A stretch of DNA of 64,000 nucleotides. Source: JAYPHU01 sp964611435 (lineage in GTDB: Bacteria; Pseudomonadota; Alphaproteobacteria; Rhodospirillales; UBA2165). A program made the position numbers and the translations under genes. Location: contig CAZSXT010000013.1 in NCBI GenBank assembly GCA_964611435.1, positions 1 to 64,000 on the forward strand, given 5' to 3'. The notes under the pieces were generated by a model. It saw nothing but the letters and a program-made list of their open reading frames with translations. It was not told where the DNA came from and did no database searches. This document shows, in pieces, positions 34,057 to 43,003 of the stretch; the stretch's first letter is position 1, and the number at the start of each line of letters is the position of its first letter.

Positions 34057-35364
34057 TCAGGCGTCCGGATACACCGGGAACCGCTGGCACAGGTCTAAGA
34101 CCCGCGCCCGCACCTCTTGTTCGGTAGAGCTATTGTCGTCGGGATTAGCCGCGAGGCCATCAAGCACATCTGCAATGAGATCGCCGATCTGAGAAAACTC
34201 TGACAGTCCAAATCCGCGGGTGGTGCCGGCCGGGGTTCCGAGCCGCACACCAGACGTTATCGCCGGCTTTTCCGGATCAAACGGAATGCCGTTCTTGTTG
34301 CAGGTGATCCCGGCGTTTTCCATGCTGGCCTCGGCCACCTTGCCGGTAAGCCCCTTGGGCCGGAGATCAACAAGCATCAAATGCGTGTCCGTACCGCCAG
34401 AGACAATGTCGCAGCCCCGCTCGCCTAATTTCGCGGCTAGGGTCTTTGCATTGTCGATGACGTTTTGGGAATAAGACTTGAATTCGGGCCGAAGCGCTTC
34501 GCCGAAAGCCACGGCCTTGGCCGCGATTACGTGCATCAGCGGTCCACCCTGCAGGCCAGGGAAGATTGCCGAATTGACCTTTTTAGATATCTCTTCATCG
34601 TTGGTGAGGATCATCCCGCCTCTGGGACCGCGCAGAGTTTTATGGGTGGTCGTGGTGGCCACATCGGCATGTGGAAACGGGCTCGGATGATGACCAGAGG
34701 CCACCAGTCCGGCGAAGTGGGCCATGTCGACCATGAAGATCGCGCCGACCTTATCCGCGATTTCACGAAACTTGGGAAAGTCGATGATCCGGGGATAGGC
34801 GGAGCCACCCGCCACGATTAGCTTTGGTTTGTGTTCTCGGGCCAGCGCCGCAACCTCATCAAAGTCGATAAGCGCGTCTTGTTTGCGCACACCATATTGC
34901 ACGGCATTGAACCACTTACCTGATTGATTGGGCGGCGCACCGTGGGTCAGGTGTCCGCCGGCCGCTAGAGACATCCCCATGATCGTATCGCCGGGTTTTA
35001 AAAGAGCCATCATCACGCCCTGGTTGGCCTGAGAGCCCGAATGCGGCTGTACGTTTGCATACTCGCAGCCGAATAGTTGTTTAGCGCGTTCCCGCGCAAG
35101 TTCTTCGGCGACATCGACGAATTCACAGCCGCCATAATAGCGGCGGCCCGGGTATCCCTCGGCGTATTTGTTGGTCAGCACCGACCCCTGCGCCTCCAGC
35201 ACGGCCTTAGAGACGATGTTTTCCGAGGCGATCAATTCGATCTGATCCTGTTGACGGCCGAGCTCTCGCTTGATCGCGTCGAACACTTCCTTGTCCGCGC
35301 TCTCAAGAGCCTCATTAAAAAAGCGATCCGCGGTCTCCGCCGATTGCTGGTCTGCCAGGGACAT
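34057..35364 (-). CDS. glyA: Serine hydroxymethyltransferase
   Basis: GlyA interconverts serine and glycine and supplies methylene-tetrahydrofolate. The 435 residues include QIELIASENIVSKAVLEAQGS, NVQPHSGSQAN, GMSLAAGGHLTHG, VDMAHFAGLVA and the Schiff-base lysine in TTTTHKTLRGPRGGMIL. Full length. It is followed by nrdR after 47 bases and preceded by rpiB after 27. Confidence 0.98.
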   Translation of the reverse strand: MSLADQQSAETADRFFNEALESADKEVFDAIKRELGRQQDQIELIASENIVSKAVLEAQGSVLTNKYAEGYPGRRYYGGCEFVDVAEELARERAKQLFGCEYANVQPHSGSQANQGVMMALLKPGDTIMGMSLAAGGHLTHGAPPNQSGKWFNAVQYGVRKQDALIDFDEVAALAREHKPKLIVAGGSAYPRIIDFPKFREIADKVGAIFMVDMAHFAGLVASGHHPSPFPHADVATTTTHKTLRGPRGGMILTNDEEISKKVNSAIFPGLQGGPLMHVIAAKAVAFGEALRPEFKSYSQNVIDNAKTLAAKLGERGCDIVSGGTDTHLMLVDLRPKGLTGKVAEASMENAGITCNKNGIPFDPEKPAITSGVRLGTPAGTTRGFGLSEFSQIGDLIADVLDGLAANPDDNSSTEQEVRARVLDLCQRFPVYPDA

Positions 35365-35391
35365 TCTTATTTTTCCTTTCTAATCTTTTTT

Positions 35392-35838
35392 CTAGTTGCT
35401 GGCCGGATTGGAGAGCTTGTCGACCCTTCGCTGGTGCCGTCCGCCTTCGAATTCGGTGGTCAAAAATTCGTTCAGACAATCTTCCGCCACGTCGGCGCCG
35501 ATCATCCGGCCACCAAACACAATGACATTTGCATCGTTGTGCAGCCGGCACATGCGCGCTCCCAGAGAATCATGGATCAGTGCGGCGCGAATTTCCGGAT
35601 GCCGGTTGGCGGCGATACTGATGCCGATGCCGCTGCCACACACAAGAACACCCCGATCGGCCCGTCCGTCGCGAATTGTGGCCGCTAAAGCATGGGCGAA
35701 ATCCGGGTAATCGACCGACTCTGGTCCATCCGTTCCCAGGTCAATTAGGTGATATCCTTGTGCGGTGAGGTAACCGCTCAACCGTTGTTTTAAGTCAAAA
35801 CCGGCGTGATCGCAGGCGATTGCGATGGCTTCGCTCAA
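35392..35838 (-). CDS. rpiB: Ribose-5-phosphate isomerase B
   Basis: RpiB interconverts ribose 5-phosphate and ribulose 5-phosphate, feeding the riboflavin operon that follows. The 148 residues read CDHAGFDLKQRL, DYPDFAHALA, GVLVCGSGIGISIAANR and RMCRLHNDANVIVFGGRMIG. Initiation is most likely at a TTG (35838), because GAGGGGGAAATC stands directly upstream and the family begins here; the open frame to 35913 is not family-like. It is the probable first gene of the rpiB-glyA-nrdR-rib operon. Confidence 0.94.
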   Translation of the reverse strand: MSEAIAIACDHAGFDLKQRLSGYLTAQGYHLIDLGTDGPESVDYPDFAHALAATIRDGRADRGVLVCGSGIGISIAANRHPEIRAALIHDSLGARMCRLHNDANVIVFGGRMIGADVAEDCLNEFLTTEFEGGRHQRRVDKLSNPASN

Positions 35839-36178
35839 GATTTCCCCCTCGGTACGATAGCGGCAACGGTGATTTTCGGCCTCTCCATACCATATCTCGC
35901 CGACAAATGCCAATACGACACTACAAATCGGCGTAATTCAAAATGTTGGGGTGATTGATGAAATTTTCTGAAAGCGAGATAGCAATTACAATCTATACTG
36001 TTAAGGCTTATAGATCGGAGAATATTGTACAGCTATAGAATCCTATAGTCTGTATTGGGTAAACATAAGATAGAATATTTGCCTTTTTACAATATTGCTT
36101 GAATTGTTCCTAGGGATTGTATTTATCTGATCTAATAATTTTAGAGGCGGTATCGTCGTCTCGCGCAGGGGGAATTTA
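35839..36178. other. AT-rich divergent promoter region between rpiB and mucR
   Basis: No gene is seen in these 340 bases. The DNA is very AT-rich with many T-A steps, the kind of target that MucR/Ros proteins bind, so autoregulation is plausible. It contains the inverted repeat at 36029-36053 described separately. The stretch next to mucR ends with the ribosome-binding site GGGGGAATTTA. Confidence 0.5.
36029..36053. promoter_or_regulatory. Inverted repeat upstream of mucR
   Basis: ACAGCTATAG and CTATAGTCTGT face each other across AATC; the arms match apart from two extra bases in the right arm. It lies 126 bases before the mucR ATG within AT-rich DNA. A candidate operator for MucR or another regulator. 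Confidence 0.4.
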
Positions 36179-36610
36179 ATGCCAAAAGATAACGAACAAC
36201 CGGTTCAGACGGAGGAATTACTTCGCCTATCCACCGAGATTGTCGCTGCTTACGTTGGAAACAATGAGCTACAGTCAAATCAACTGTCGGATGTGATAAA
36301 TACCGTGTTTGGTGCGTTGAAGTCCCTCGGCGATGGGGGAATTCATGCGTCCGATCGAACTGATCAAAAGCCTGCTGTTCCCGTTCTCCGATCTATTACG
36401 CCGGATTACCTTATTTGCCTCGAGGACGGACAACAGCTCAAAATGTTGAAGCGATATCTTCGCACGAATTACAACATGACCCCCGGGGAGTACCGGGAGA
36501 AATGGAATCTCCCGCCGGACTACCCGATGGTCGCACCCAATTACGCTAAGAAGCGTTCCGAATTTGCAAAGTCGATTGGGCTGGGTAAAGGATCCGGTCG
36601 CGGCCGTTAG
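36179..36610 (+). CDS. MucR/Ros family transcriptional regulator lacking zinc-finger histidines
   Basis: MucR/Ros proteins are alphaproteobacterial regulators and H-NS-like silencers. The 143 residues show the N-terminal oligomerisation region (EELLRLSTEIVAAYVGNNEL) and the DNA-binding domain SITPDYLICLEDGQQLKMLK to MTPGEYREKWNLPPDYPMVAPNYAKKRSE. The ligand set of the canonical finger is C-C or C-D with two H. Here C and D are kept, but the two histidine positions read Y and N (LKRYLRTNYNM). Some rhizobial homologues (Ml proteins) are known to fold without zinc, so function may persist. Confidence 0.93.
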   Translation: MPKDNEQPVQTEELLRLSTEIVAAYVGNNELQSNQLSDVINTVFGALKSLGDGGIHASDRTDQKPAVPVLRSITPDYLICLEDGQQLKMLKRYLRTNYNMTPGEYREKWNLPPDYPMVAPNYAKKRSEFAKSIGLGKGSGRGR

Positions 36611-36670
36611 TCCAATATATTCACTGATAATTTAGATTAAAAATTTTCAATAACGCATTGAAAAAACGTA

Positions 36671-36898
36671 TTAAGCAACGATTTCATTCCGACCTGAAGA
36701 CTCAGTCTGTTTTTTGGCAAGTACGTATTTAAGTTTTTGGATGGCGAGATTTTGAAGTCTTTTCTTTGTCGCGCTGGCATCGCCGACTATTGCAACTTCG
36801 GTGCCGGTCTTGGGATCCACCGCCATGACTTTGACGTATCGTCCCTGTTTGACGAACTCGAACAGGACTTCCGGTAAATGAATATGGTCGTACGCCAT
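36671..36898 (-). CDS. Small conserved-looking protein (possibly DUF6898)
   Basis: The 75 residues start at the ATG at 36898, since the upstream extension reads as non-coding. The pattern FEFVKQGRYVKVMAVDPKTGTEVAIVGDASATKKRLQNLAIQKLKYVL recurs, from memory, in small alphaproteobacterial proteins beside serine hydroxymethyltransferase, annotated as DUF6898; I cannot verify this. The fold looks like a small beta sheet with one helix. It is divergent from hemB and convergent with mucR. Confidence 0.6.
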   Translation of the reverse strand: MAYDHIHLPEVLFEFVKQGRYVKVMAVDPKTGTEVAIVGDASATKKRLQNLAIQKLKYVLAKKQTESSGRNEIVA

Positions 36899-37088
36899 GG
36901 CCGAACTATTTCTTGATTCCCGGGCGATTGGCAACTCTCTTCTAATAGCAGCATAAGCTTATTCAGTTAAAAATATTTCAACAAAGTTTGATTGCGCGTC
37001 ATATCCAGCTTGAGGTTTAAGGGTTGGTTCCACTAAGTTAGCCGCGATTTAGTCTCTCTTTTACTATGTTTAGAGTTAGAGGTTTGCC

Positions 37089-38084
37089 ATGGCACTGGGC
37101 CGGTACCCAACAACCAGATTAAGGCGCAATCGGCGTGAGGATTGGCAACGTCGTATGGTCGCAGAAAACGTTCTGACGCCCGATGATTTTATCTTGCCTA
37201 TTTTCGTCGGCGAAGGCGAAGGACGACGCGACCCTGTGCCATCCATGCCCGGAGTAAACAGGATTTCAGTGGATTTACTTGGCGAGGTTGTGGGCGAAGC
37301 GGCGGAACTTGGCGTGCCGGCATTCGCCATATTTCCGGAAGTCGATCCGACAGCGAAAACCCCAGACGCGCGCGAAGCCTATAACCCCGAGAACCTCGTG
37401 TGCCGGTCGATCCGGGAAATCCGCCGCGCCTGCCCCGAGGTGGGCATTGTCTGCGATGCCGCTCTAGATCCGTTTAACAGCGATGGGCATGACGGTCTGG
37501 TGGTGGATGGGCACATCCTCAATGACGAATCCGTTGAACTGCTCTGCAAGCAGTCTGTGGTACAGGCCGACGCTGGCTGCCATGTTATCGCACCTTCCGA
37601 CATGATGGACGGCAGGGTTGGCGCCATCCGTAAGGCGCTGGACGATGCGGGACACCAGAATGTTCGGATCATGTCCTATGCCGCCAAATACGCCTCTGCA
37701 TTTTATGGCCCGTTCCGGGATGCCATTGGCTCCAGCGGCGCGTTGAAGGGAGACAAGAAGACCTATCAAATGGATCCGGCAAATTCCGACGAAGCTCTCC
37801 GTGAGGTGGCGCAGGATATCGATGAAGGGGCGGATATGGTCATGGTCAAACCCGGCCTCCCCTATCTGGACATAGTCTATCGGATCAAACACGAATTCGG
37901 CGTGCCCACCTTCGCCTATCAGGTCAGTGGGGAATATGCATCGCTGAAAGGCGCCGCCAACAACGGATGGCTGGACAACGACAAAGTCGTCTTGGAGAGC
38001 CTGATTGCGTTCAAGCGCGCCGGAGCCGACGGCATTCTCACCTATATGGCGGTGGAGGCTTGCCGTCTGCTGAAATCCGGTTAG
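37089..38084 (+). CDS. hemB: Delta-aminolevulinic acid dehydratase (porphobilinogen synthase)
   Basis: HemB condenses two aminolevulinate molecules in haem synthesis. The 331 residues show RLRRNRREDWQRRMVAENVL, then CDAALDPFNSDGHDGLV, where the zinc-binding cysteines of the E. coli type are replaced by aspartates. That marks the Mg-dependent class. The lysines of SYAAKYASAFYGPFRDA and MVMVKPGLPYLD form the Schiff-base pair. The gene is convergent with cheW, three bases apart. Confidence 0.96.
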   Translation: MALGRYPTTRLRRNRREDWQRRMVAENVLTPDDFILPIFVGEGEGRRDPVPSMPGVNRISVDLLGEVVGEAAELGVPAFAIFPEVDPTAKTPDAREAYNPENLVCRSIREIRRACPEVGIVCDAALDPFNSDGHDGLVVDGHILNDESVELLCKQSVVQADAGCHVIAPSDMMDGRVGAIRKALDDAGHQNVRIMSYAAKYASAFYGPFRDAIGSSGALKGDKKTYQMDPANSDEALREVAQDIDEGADMVMVKPGLPYLDIVYRIKHEFGVPTFAYQVSGEYASLKGAANNGWLDNDKVVLESLIAFKRAGADGILTYMAVEACRLLKSG

Positions 38085-38087
38085 GGA

Positions 38088-38561
38088 TTAACTGGCTTTA
38101 CTGAGAAGCCTCTCGATATCCAGCACCACCATCAGGTGGTCGTCGAGCTTGAAAATGCCGTCCGCGAAAGTCTTCCACTGGGCGTTCAATGTGCTGGGCA
38201 CGTTTTCTCTGTCATCCACCGGCAGGCGGAGCACTTCACCAATCTGATCCACCATGAGCGTGTAGAGTTCGTGGTTCAACTCGACGGTCACACCCATGCT
38301 GGTGGTATCATCTTCTAGCGGCGGCAGACCTAGCCGGACACGGACATCAATGACGGTGACAATCCGTCCTCGAAGGTTGATCGAGCCTTTCACTTCAGGT
38401 GGCGCCAAAGGAACAAAAGCGATGTCCTGGGGCTTTAAAATGTCCTGAACATTGAGCACTTGGACACCGAACAACTGCCCGTCGATCTTGAACGTGACAA
38501 ACTCGTCCTGTTCCGTCTCCGAATGTGTGTGCAGTTCCCTGCTTTCGTCAATGACAGCCAA
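38088..38561 (-). CDS. cheW: Chemotaxis coupling protein CheW
   Basis: CheW links chemoreceptors to the kinase CheA. The 157 residues match the family: FVTFKIDGQLFGVQVLNVQDIL, KGSINLRGRIVTVIDVRVRLGL, VDQIGEVLRLP and a final VVLDIERLL. The frame opens at a TTG without a strong ribosome-binding site; no ATG alternative exists. It is an isolated che gene, with motA 3 kb away. Confidence 0.9.
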   Translation of the reverse strand: MAVIDESRELHTHSETEQDEFVTFKIDGQLFGVQVLNVQDILKPQDIAFVPLAPPEVKGSINLRGRIVTVIDVRVRLGLPPLEDDTTSMGVTVELNHELYTLMVDQIGEVLRLPVDDRENVPSTLNAQWKTFADGIFKLDDHLMVVLDIERLLSKAS

Positions 38562-38753
38562 TTAGTTCATAGTGTTTCTCCGGACCTGAGGCCTATTCGT
38601 AAATTCGACGGAATACGGTCGAAAACCCTATTCCTCAGCCAGATATCGGGACTAGTCCGTCAAAAAACAAGAGGTTGGCGAAATTTTCTAGCGAGTTCAT
38701 GGGATTTCATCCGCTTTGTTTGTTTCACCGTGGAATCATGGCAGTATCGGAAA

Positions 38754-41111
38754 ATGAAAAAGATTAGGTATTTTTTGGCTCTCTGCCTTGGAATCGGCAG
38801 CATTTTGGCCGCAGGTAGCGCGGGGTCGATGTTGTCGTCTCTACCTCATGGGAGTCAGACTTTCACCGTCCGGGGGATCAGTAGCGATATTCGCATTCAC
38901 ATGGATGGGCGCGGCATTTCCCACATCAAGGCCCGCACAATAGAAGATGCCGGGTTTGCCTTGGGATTTATCCACGCTCGCGACCGCATATGGCAAATGG
39001 ACGCTATGCGGCGATCCGGCGCCGGCCGGTTGTCGGAAATCGTTGGAAGCAGGGCACAACACATTGACCGGCGAATGCGAAAGTTAGGGCTAATGCGCAA
39101 TGTCAGCCGGATGGCGGAAACGCTTGCGCCGGACGTCAAACGGCATCTCGACGCTTACGCAAAAGGCGTAAATTTATGGCTGAAGCAAAATCGGGACGCT
39201 CTACCCTTGGAGTTTGTCCTGCTCGGCTATCGTCCGGAAGCTTGGCAAATAACCGATACGCTTTTGTGGGGAAAGTTGATGGCCTATCGGTTCTCTCGCA
39301 CCTATGTGGATGAGTTTTTGCGCCTGCGCCTTTCCCGGAAACTGACACCTACACAAATTGAACAGCTCTGGCCCGGCTATCCGGAAGACGGACCGCTTAT
39401 TGTCCCCGATGACCGCAGACGGGCCGAAGCCGTCCCGGCAGTTAGCGATCAAGTGTTTGCTGAAGTGTCTGATGAAATAGGCGATCCACGCGGCATGTCT
39501 AATTCCTGGGTGCTGTCGGGTGCGCGCACTAAGTCGGGCGCACCCCTCCTGGCGAATGATCCCCATCTGCGCTACCGGGCGCCGATCTTGTGGTATTTGG
39601 TGCGGATCGAACTTCCAGACCGGGAGATCGTCGGCGTGACCGCGCCAGGGGTTCCCTATGTCGTTTTGGGCCACAATGGATACGTGGCTTGGGGATTTAC
39701 GGCAACCCAGTCGGATCAGGCGGATGTTTTTGTTGAACGTTCACCCGATGGCGCCCGCCGGACCTACGAGGCCGACGGTGGCTATGCGCCATTTGAACTC
39801 AGCACCGAACGACTCTACATCAAGGGCCAAGGCGCCGTTGATATCCCCGTCGCAAGGAGCCGGAACGGACCGATGCTGAGCGACGTCAATACGCCGGGCC
39901 TGCAGAATAGTCCCAGCCCGGAATTCCGGCATAGTTTCGCATTGAAAGCTGTCTTCCTGGAAGACGGTGACACCTCTCCCGAGGCCTTGTACCGGATCAA
40001 TCTCGCCCGAAATGCCGGACAGTTTGTCGAAGCGGCGTCTCTTCTCACCAGTCCACAGCAGAATATTTCCTATGCCACAATCGACGGAGATATCGGCTAT
40101 ATCGCTGCCGGTAAGATACCAATCCGAAAAAAGGGCGATGGCTTTTTTGCCAGCCGTGCGTGGTCCGGAGACTATGGCTGGACCGGATATGTCCCAGTGG
40201 TGGATTTGCCCAAAAGCGAAAATCCAGCCAGCGGGAAGATCGTGACAGCGAATAACCGGGTCATAGGTCCGGGCTATCCCTACCCCTTGGGCAGGCATTG
40301 GTCGCCACCTTATCGGGCGCAACGGATTGAGGAGCTGCTGGCCAGAACCGCCAAGCATGATCTGGACACCAGCGCGGCCATTCAGTTGGATGTGGTCTCC
40401 GCCATGGCCGCCGATCTGTTGCCCCTAATGTTGAAGGGCGTGTCGCCGACAGCCGAAACTCAGACAGCCTTGGAAACTTTGAAGGCGTGGGACTATTCTG
40501 CCGATAAGAAGCAGCATGCGCCAATGCTGTTCTATGCCTGGCTTCGGGAGTTCAACCGGCTGCTTTACAAGGACGATCTGGCAAATGAACTCCATGCCTA
40601 CTGGGGCTACAGGCCCACGTTCGTGAAGAGCGTTTTGCAGATCAATCACCTTTGGTGCGATGATATCTCAACGGCGGACACGCAAGAGACCTGTGGTGAT
40701 CTGCTGGACAGATCCCTGGGCACTGCCATTGTTGAAGCTAACGGTCGGATTTGGGGGCAGGTGCACCGGGTCGAAATGGCGCACCCGCTGTTTCACAACA
40801 TCCCGAGTCTCGCAGGGCTGGCGGATTTTTCAGCCCCGGATTCGGGTGGTGATTACACGGTCAAGCGCGCCGCCACCCGGCCGTCCTCGCGCTCGCCTTA
40901 CACGGAAGTTCACGGAGGCGGATTTCGAGGGATTTACGATCTGTCGAACTTAAGGAATTCACGTTTTGTCATAGGTACAGGACAGTCAGGCAATTTGTTG
41001 TCCCCGAACTATGGAGATTTCTTTCCACTGTGGCATGATGGCAAGTATGTGACCATCGGGCGAATCAAGTCCCCTACGGGCATTACCTATGCCTTTAGCG
41101 CGGCTCCCTAA
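38754..41111 (+). CDS. Penicillin acylase family (Ntn) hydrolase
   Basis: The 785-residue protein, from the ATG at 38754, has a signal-like hydrophobic N terminus (YFLALCLGIGSILAAGSAG). The alpha-chain motif GFALGFIHARDRIWQMD leads to autocatalytic cleavage before the nucleophile S249 in GMSNSWVLSG, then NDPHL and GVPYVVLGHNGYVAWGFT. Family members deacylate beta-lactams or acyl-homoserine lactones (quorum quenching). The open frame to 38460 overlaps cheW and is rejected. The substrate is not predictable. Confidence 0.92.
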   Translation: MKKIRYFLALCLGIGSILAAGSAGSMLSSLPHGSQTFTVRGISSDIRIHMDGRGISHIKARTIEDAGFALGFIHARDRIWQMDAMRRSGAGRLSEIVGSRAQHIDRRMRKLGLMRNVSRMAETLAPDVKRHLDAYAKGVNLWLKQNRDALPLEFVLLGYRPEAWQITDTLLWGKLMAYRFSRTYVDEFLRLRLSRKLTPTQIEQLWPGYPEDGPLIVPDDRRRAEAVPAVSDQVFAEVSDEIGDPRGMSNSWVLSGARTKSGAPLLANDPHLRYRAPILWYLVRIELPDREIVGVTAPGVPYVVLGHNGYVAWGFTATQSDQADVFVERSPDGARRTYEADGGYAPFELSTERLYIKGQGAVDIPVARSRNGPMLSDVNTPGLQNSPSPEFRHSFALKAVFLEDGDTSPEALYRINLARNAGQFVEAASLLTSPQQNISYATIDGDIGYIAAGKIPIRKKGDGFFASRAWSGDYGWTGYVPVVDLPKSENPASGKIVTANNRVIGPGYPYPLGRHWSPPYRAQRIEELLARTAKHDLDTSAAIQLDVVSAMAADLLPLMLKGVSPTAETQTALETLKAWDYSADKKQHAPMLFYAWLREFNRLLYKDDLANELHAYWGYRPTFVKSVLQINHLWCDDISTADTQETCGDLLDRSLGTAIVEANGRIWGQVHRVEMAHPLFHNIPSLAGLADFSAPDSGGDYTVKRAATRPSSRSPYTEVHGGGFRGIYDLSNLRNSRFVIGTGQSGNLLSPNYGDFFPLWHDGKYVTIGRIKSPTGITYAFSAAP

Positions 41112-41425
41112 TACACTCTTCATACCAAGGCCGTTAAGGTGCTTTCAGTAGAAGCCGGAGAGTGCTTTATCTAGGGTGTTTATCGGAGTTGCAGGACCGA
41201 TTTTTTGAATTATTAAGATTTCTGGGGTGTAATTCACAAAAATTGTGATCATTTTTGTATCGGGACTCTTGATAGAATACTTTCTTTGGGTATGTTGTTT
41301 CGGCGAACGAAATGCCGTTTGGCAGGATGTTCGCCAAAATTGTAGTTGAATTTTGAAAATAAATTCAATGAACTAGAACATCGATCACGGGTCGATGATA
41401 GCGTAAAGGGAACAGAGGCCGTTCG
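41112..41425. other. Intergenic region between the acylase and motA
   Basis: These 314 bases contain no plausible gene. The sequence turns AT-rich toward motA and contains the symmetric structure at 41302-41335. A flagellar promoter would be expected, but I see no clear sigma-28 or sigma-54 site. Confidence 0.4.
41302..41335. repeat. Nested inverted repeat upstream of motA
   Basis: GGCGAAC and GTTCGCC form a perfect 7-bp stem; within it GCC and GGC form a second one around GTTT. Spacing on both sides is 5 bases, which gives a symmetric cruciform or dimer-of-dimers operator. No T-run follows, so it is not a terminator. It lies 91 bases before the motA ATG. Confidence 0.45.
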
Positions 41426-42355
41426 ATGTTTTTCATCATTGGTCTAATCGTGGTGTTTGGCAGCGTGGGTGGAGGGTATCTCGCCCTCGGCGGCCACCTG
41501 GACGTTCTTTGGCAACCCTTTGAGTTTGTCATTATCGGTGGCGCTGCCATCGGTCAATTTGTCATCGCCAGCCCCAAACGTGTCCTCGGCGGTTTTTTTG
41601 GTTCCTTCGGCACCATCATCAAAGGCTCCAAGTATAAGAAGGATTCCTATCTGGAACTTCTTGCGGTTCTCTATTCCGTTTTTCGGCTGGCAAAGAGCAA
41701 GGGCGATTTGGCCCTAGAAAGCCATGTTGAGAAACCCGAAGATAGTACGATCTTTAGCAAGTTCCCGACGTTTTCCGGTGATCACCACGCGGTGGAATTC
41801 CTGTGCGACTATTTGCGGCTACTAACCCTAGGCGCGAGCACGTCCCATGAAGTGGAAGCGGTCATAGATCAGGAGTTGGACACCCACCACAACGAACAGC
41901 ATGAAATCGCCGCCGCCTGGACCAATATGGGTGAAGCATTCCCGGCCCTGGGTATTGTGGCCGCGGTGTTGGGCGTTATTCACACCATGGGTTCGATTAC
42001 CGAGCCGCCAGAAGTTCTGGGGCATCTGATCGGTGGCGCTTTGGTGGGTACCTTCTTTGGTATCCTGATGGCTTACGGTATGGTCGGTCCGATGGCCAAG
42101 GCGCTGGAAGCGACGTATGCAGCTGATGCGAAGTATATGGAATGCATCAAAGTCGGCATCGTCGCCCATATGCAGGGATACGCCCCGCAGGTATCCGTCG
42201 AATTTGCGCGCAAAGTTCTCGGCTCCGACGTGCGGCCCAGTTTTGCGGAAGTTGAAGACCCCGCCAGTCCACGCAATCGCCGATTGAGCATTGTGCTCCT
42301 CCGTGGTTCGGCTGTGAGCCCTGATGCTGAAGAAGGCCAAGAACCGCCGCGTTGA
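41426..42355 (+). CDS. motA: Flagellar motor stator protein MotA
   Basis: MotA forms the proton-driven stator with MotB. The 309 residues show four hydrophobic segments, two near the N terminus (about 1-20 and 31-50) and two near 170-220 in AAAWTNMGEAFPALGIVAAVLGVIHTMG and GALVGTFFGILMAYG. The conserved VEFARKVLGSDVRPSFAEVE follows. The last ~30 residues (from DPASPRN) do not follow the family and add about 20 residues. motB is not adjacent, as in several alphaproteobacteria. Confidence 0.94.
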   Translation: MFFIIGLIVVFGSVGGGYLALGGHLDVLWQPFEFVIIGGAAIGQFVIASPKRVLGGFFGSFGTIIKGSKYKKDSYLELLAVLYSVFRLAKSKGDLALESHVEKPEDSTIFSKFPTFSGDHHAVEFLCDYLRLLTLGASTSHEVEAVIDQELDTHHNEQHEIAAAWTNMGEAFPALGIVAAVLGVIHTMGSITEPPEVLGHLIGGALVGTFFGILMAYGMVGPMAKALEATYAADAKYMECIKVGIVAHMQGYAPQVSVEFARKVLGSDVRPSFAEVEDPASPRNRRLSIVLLRGSAVSPDAEEGQEPPR

Positions 42356-42428
42356 CCAGAGGCACAAACGCCACAATCTTGCCGTACCTTTTTGACTTGA
42401 AGTCGTTTGCACCGTCGAAAGGACCGTT

Positions 42429-42992
42429 TTGAGCGACACGAATAATCAACTCTCCCGCCCGACGCCCGAACTTGATCCGCTGCGCCATCCGGAACTTTAC
42501 GAGGGGCTGATCTTTCGCCGAGTTGCCGCCTATTTGATCGATATCGTGATCGTTGCCTGTCTGGTAGGGATTGTCGCCGTCGCTTCGTTCATTTTGGGGA
42601 TAATGACTTTCGGTCTGTCCTTCGGTGTTACGGGGTTGCTATTGCTATTTATCCCCTTCGCTTACCACGCCATCCTCATCGGTGGCCCCCGGCATGCCAC
42701 CTTGGGCATGCGGACAATGAAATTGGAAGTCCGAATATGGAGCTCCGGTGATTATCCGGAACTCCCCCACGCTCTGATCCTGACCTTGTTGTTTTATGCC
42801 TCCATCGCGCTCACGGCATGGTTGATTGTCCTCGTTGCGTTTTTTTCCAATTCGAGGCGTTGTCTCCACGATTATTTTTCGGGTACGGTAGTCGTTAACG
42901 TTCTGGGTGGCGGCGGAGAAGAGTTATCAAGGAAGCCTTCACCAGCTGCTACTGGCATTACGATACGGGAGAATCCCAGCGCACCTGAGTAA
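42429..42992 (+). CDS. RDD family membrane protein
   Basis: The 187 residues contain an RDD domain: FRRVAAYLIDIVIVACLVGIV, a second hydrophobic stretch near 65-80, GPRHATLGMRTMKLEV and LIVLVAFFSNSRRCLHDYFSGTVVV. RDD proteins have few assigned functions. The TTG start has AAAGGACC upstream. In alphaproteobacteria an RDD gene commonly stands between hemB and bpt, as here. Confidence 0.9.
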   Translation: MSDTNNQLSRPTPELDPLRHPELYEGLIFRRVAAYLIDIVIVACLVGIVAVASFILGIMTFGLSFGVTGLLLLFIPFAYHAILIGGPRHATLGMRTMKLEVRIWSSGDYPELPHALILTLLFYASIALTAWLIVLVAFFSNSRRCLHDYFSGTVVVNVLGGGGEELSRKPSPAATGITIRENPSAPE

Positions 42993-43003
42993 ATGATGAA
43001 TTC

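Noticed and set aside
30197..35838. An FMN riboswitch controlling the rib operon
   Set aside because: No conserved FMN-element segments were seen ahead of ribD, ribBA or rpiB; the genes overlap tightly and appear to be read from the rpiB side.
38460..38753. N-terminal extension of the acylase reading frame by 98 codons
   Set aside because: It overlaps cheW on the other strand and has no family resemblance; the signal peptide starts at 38754.
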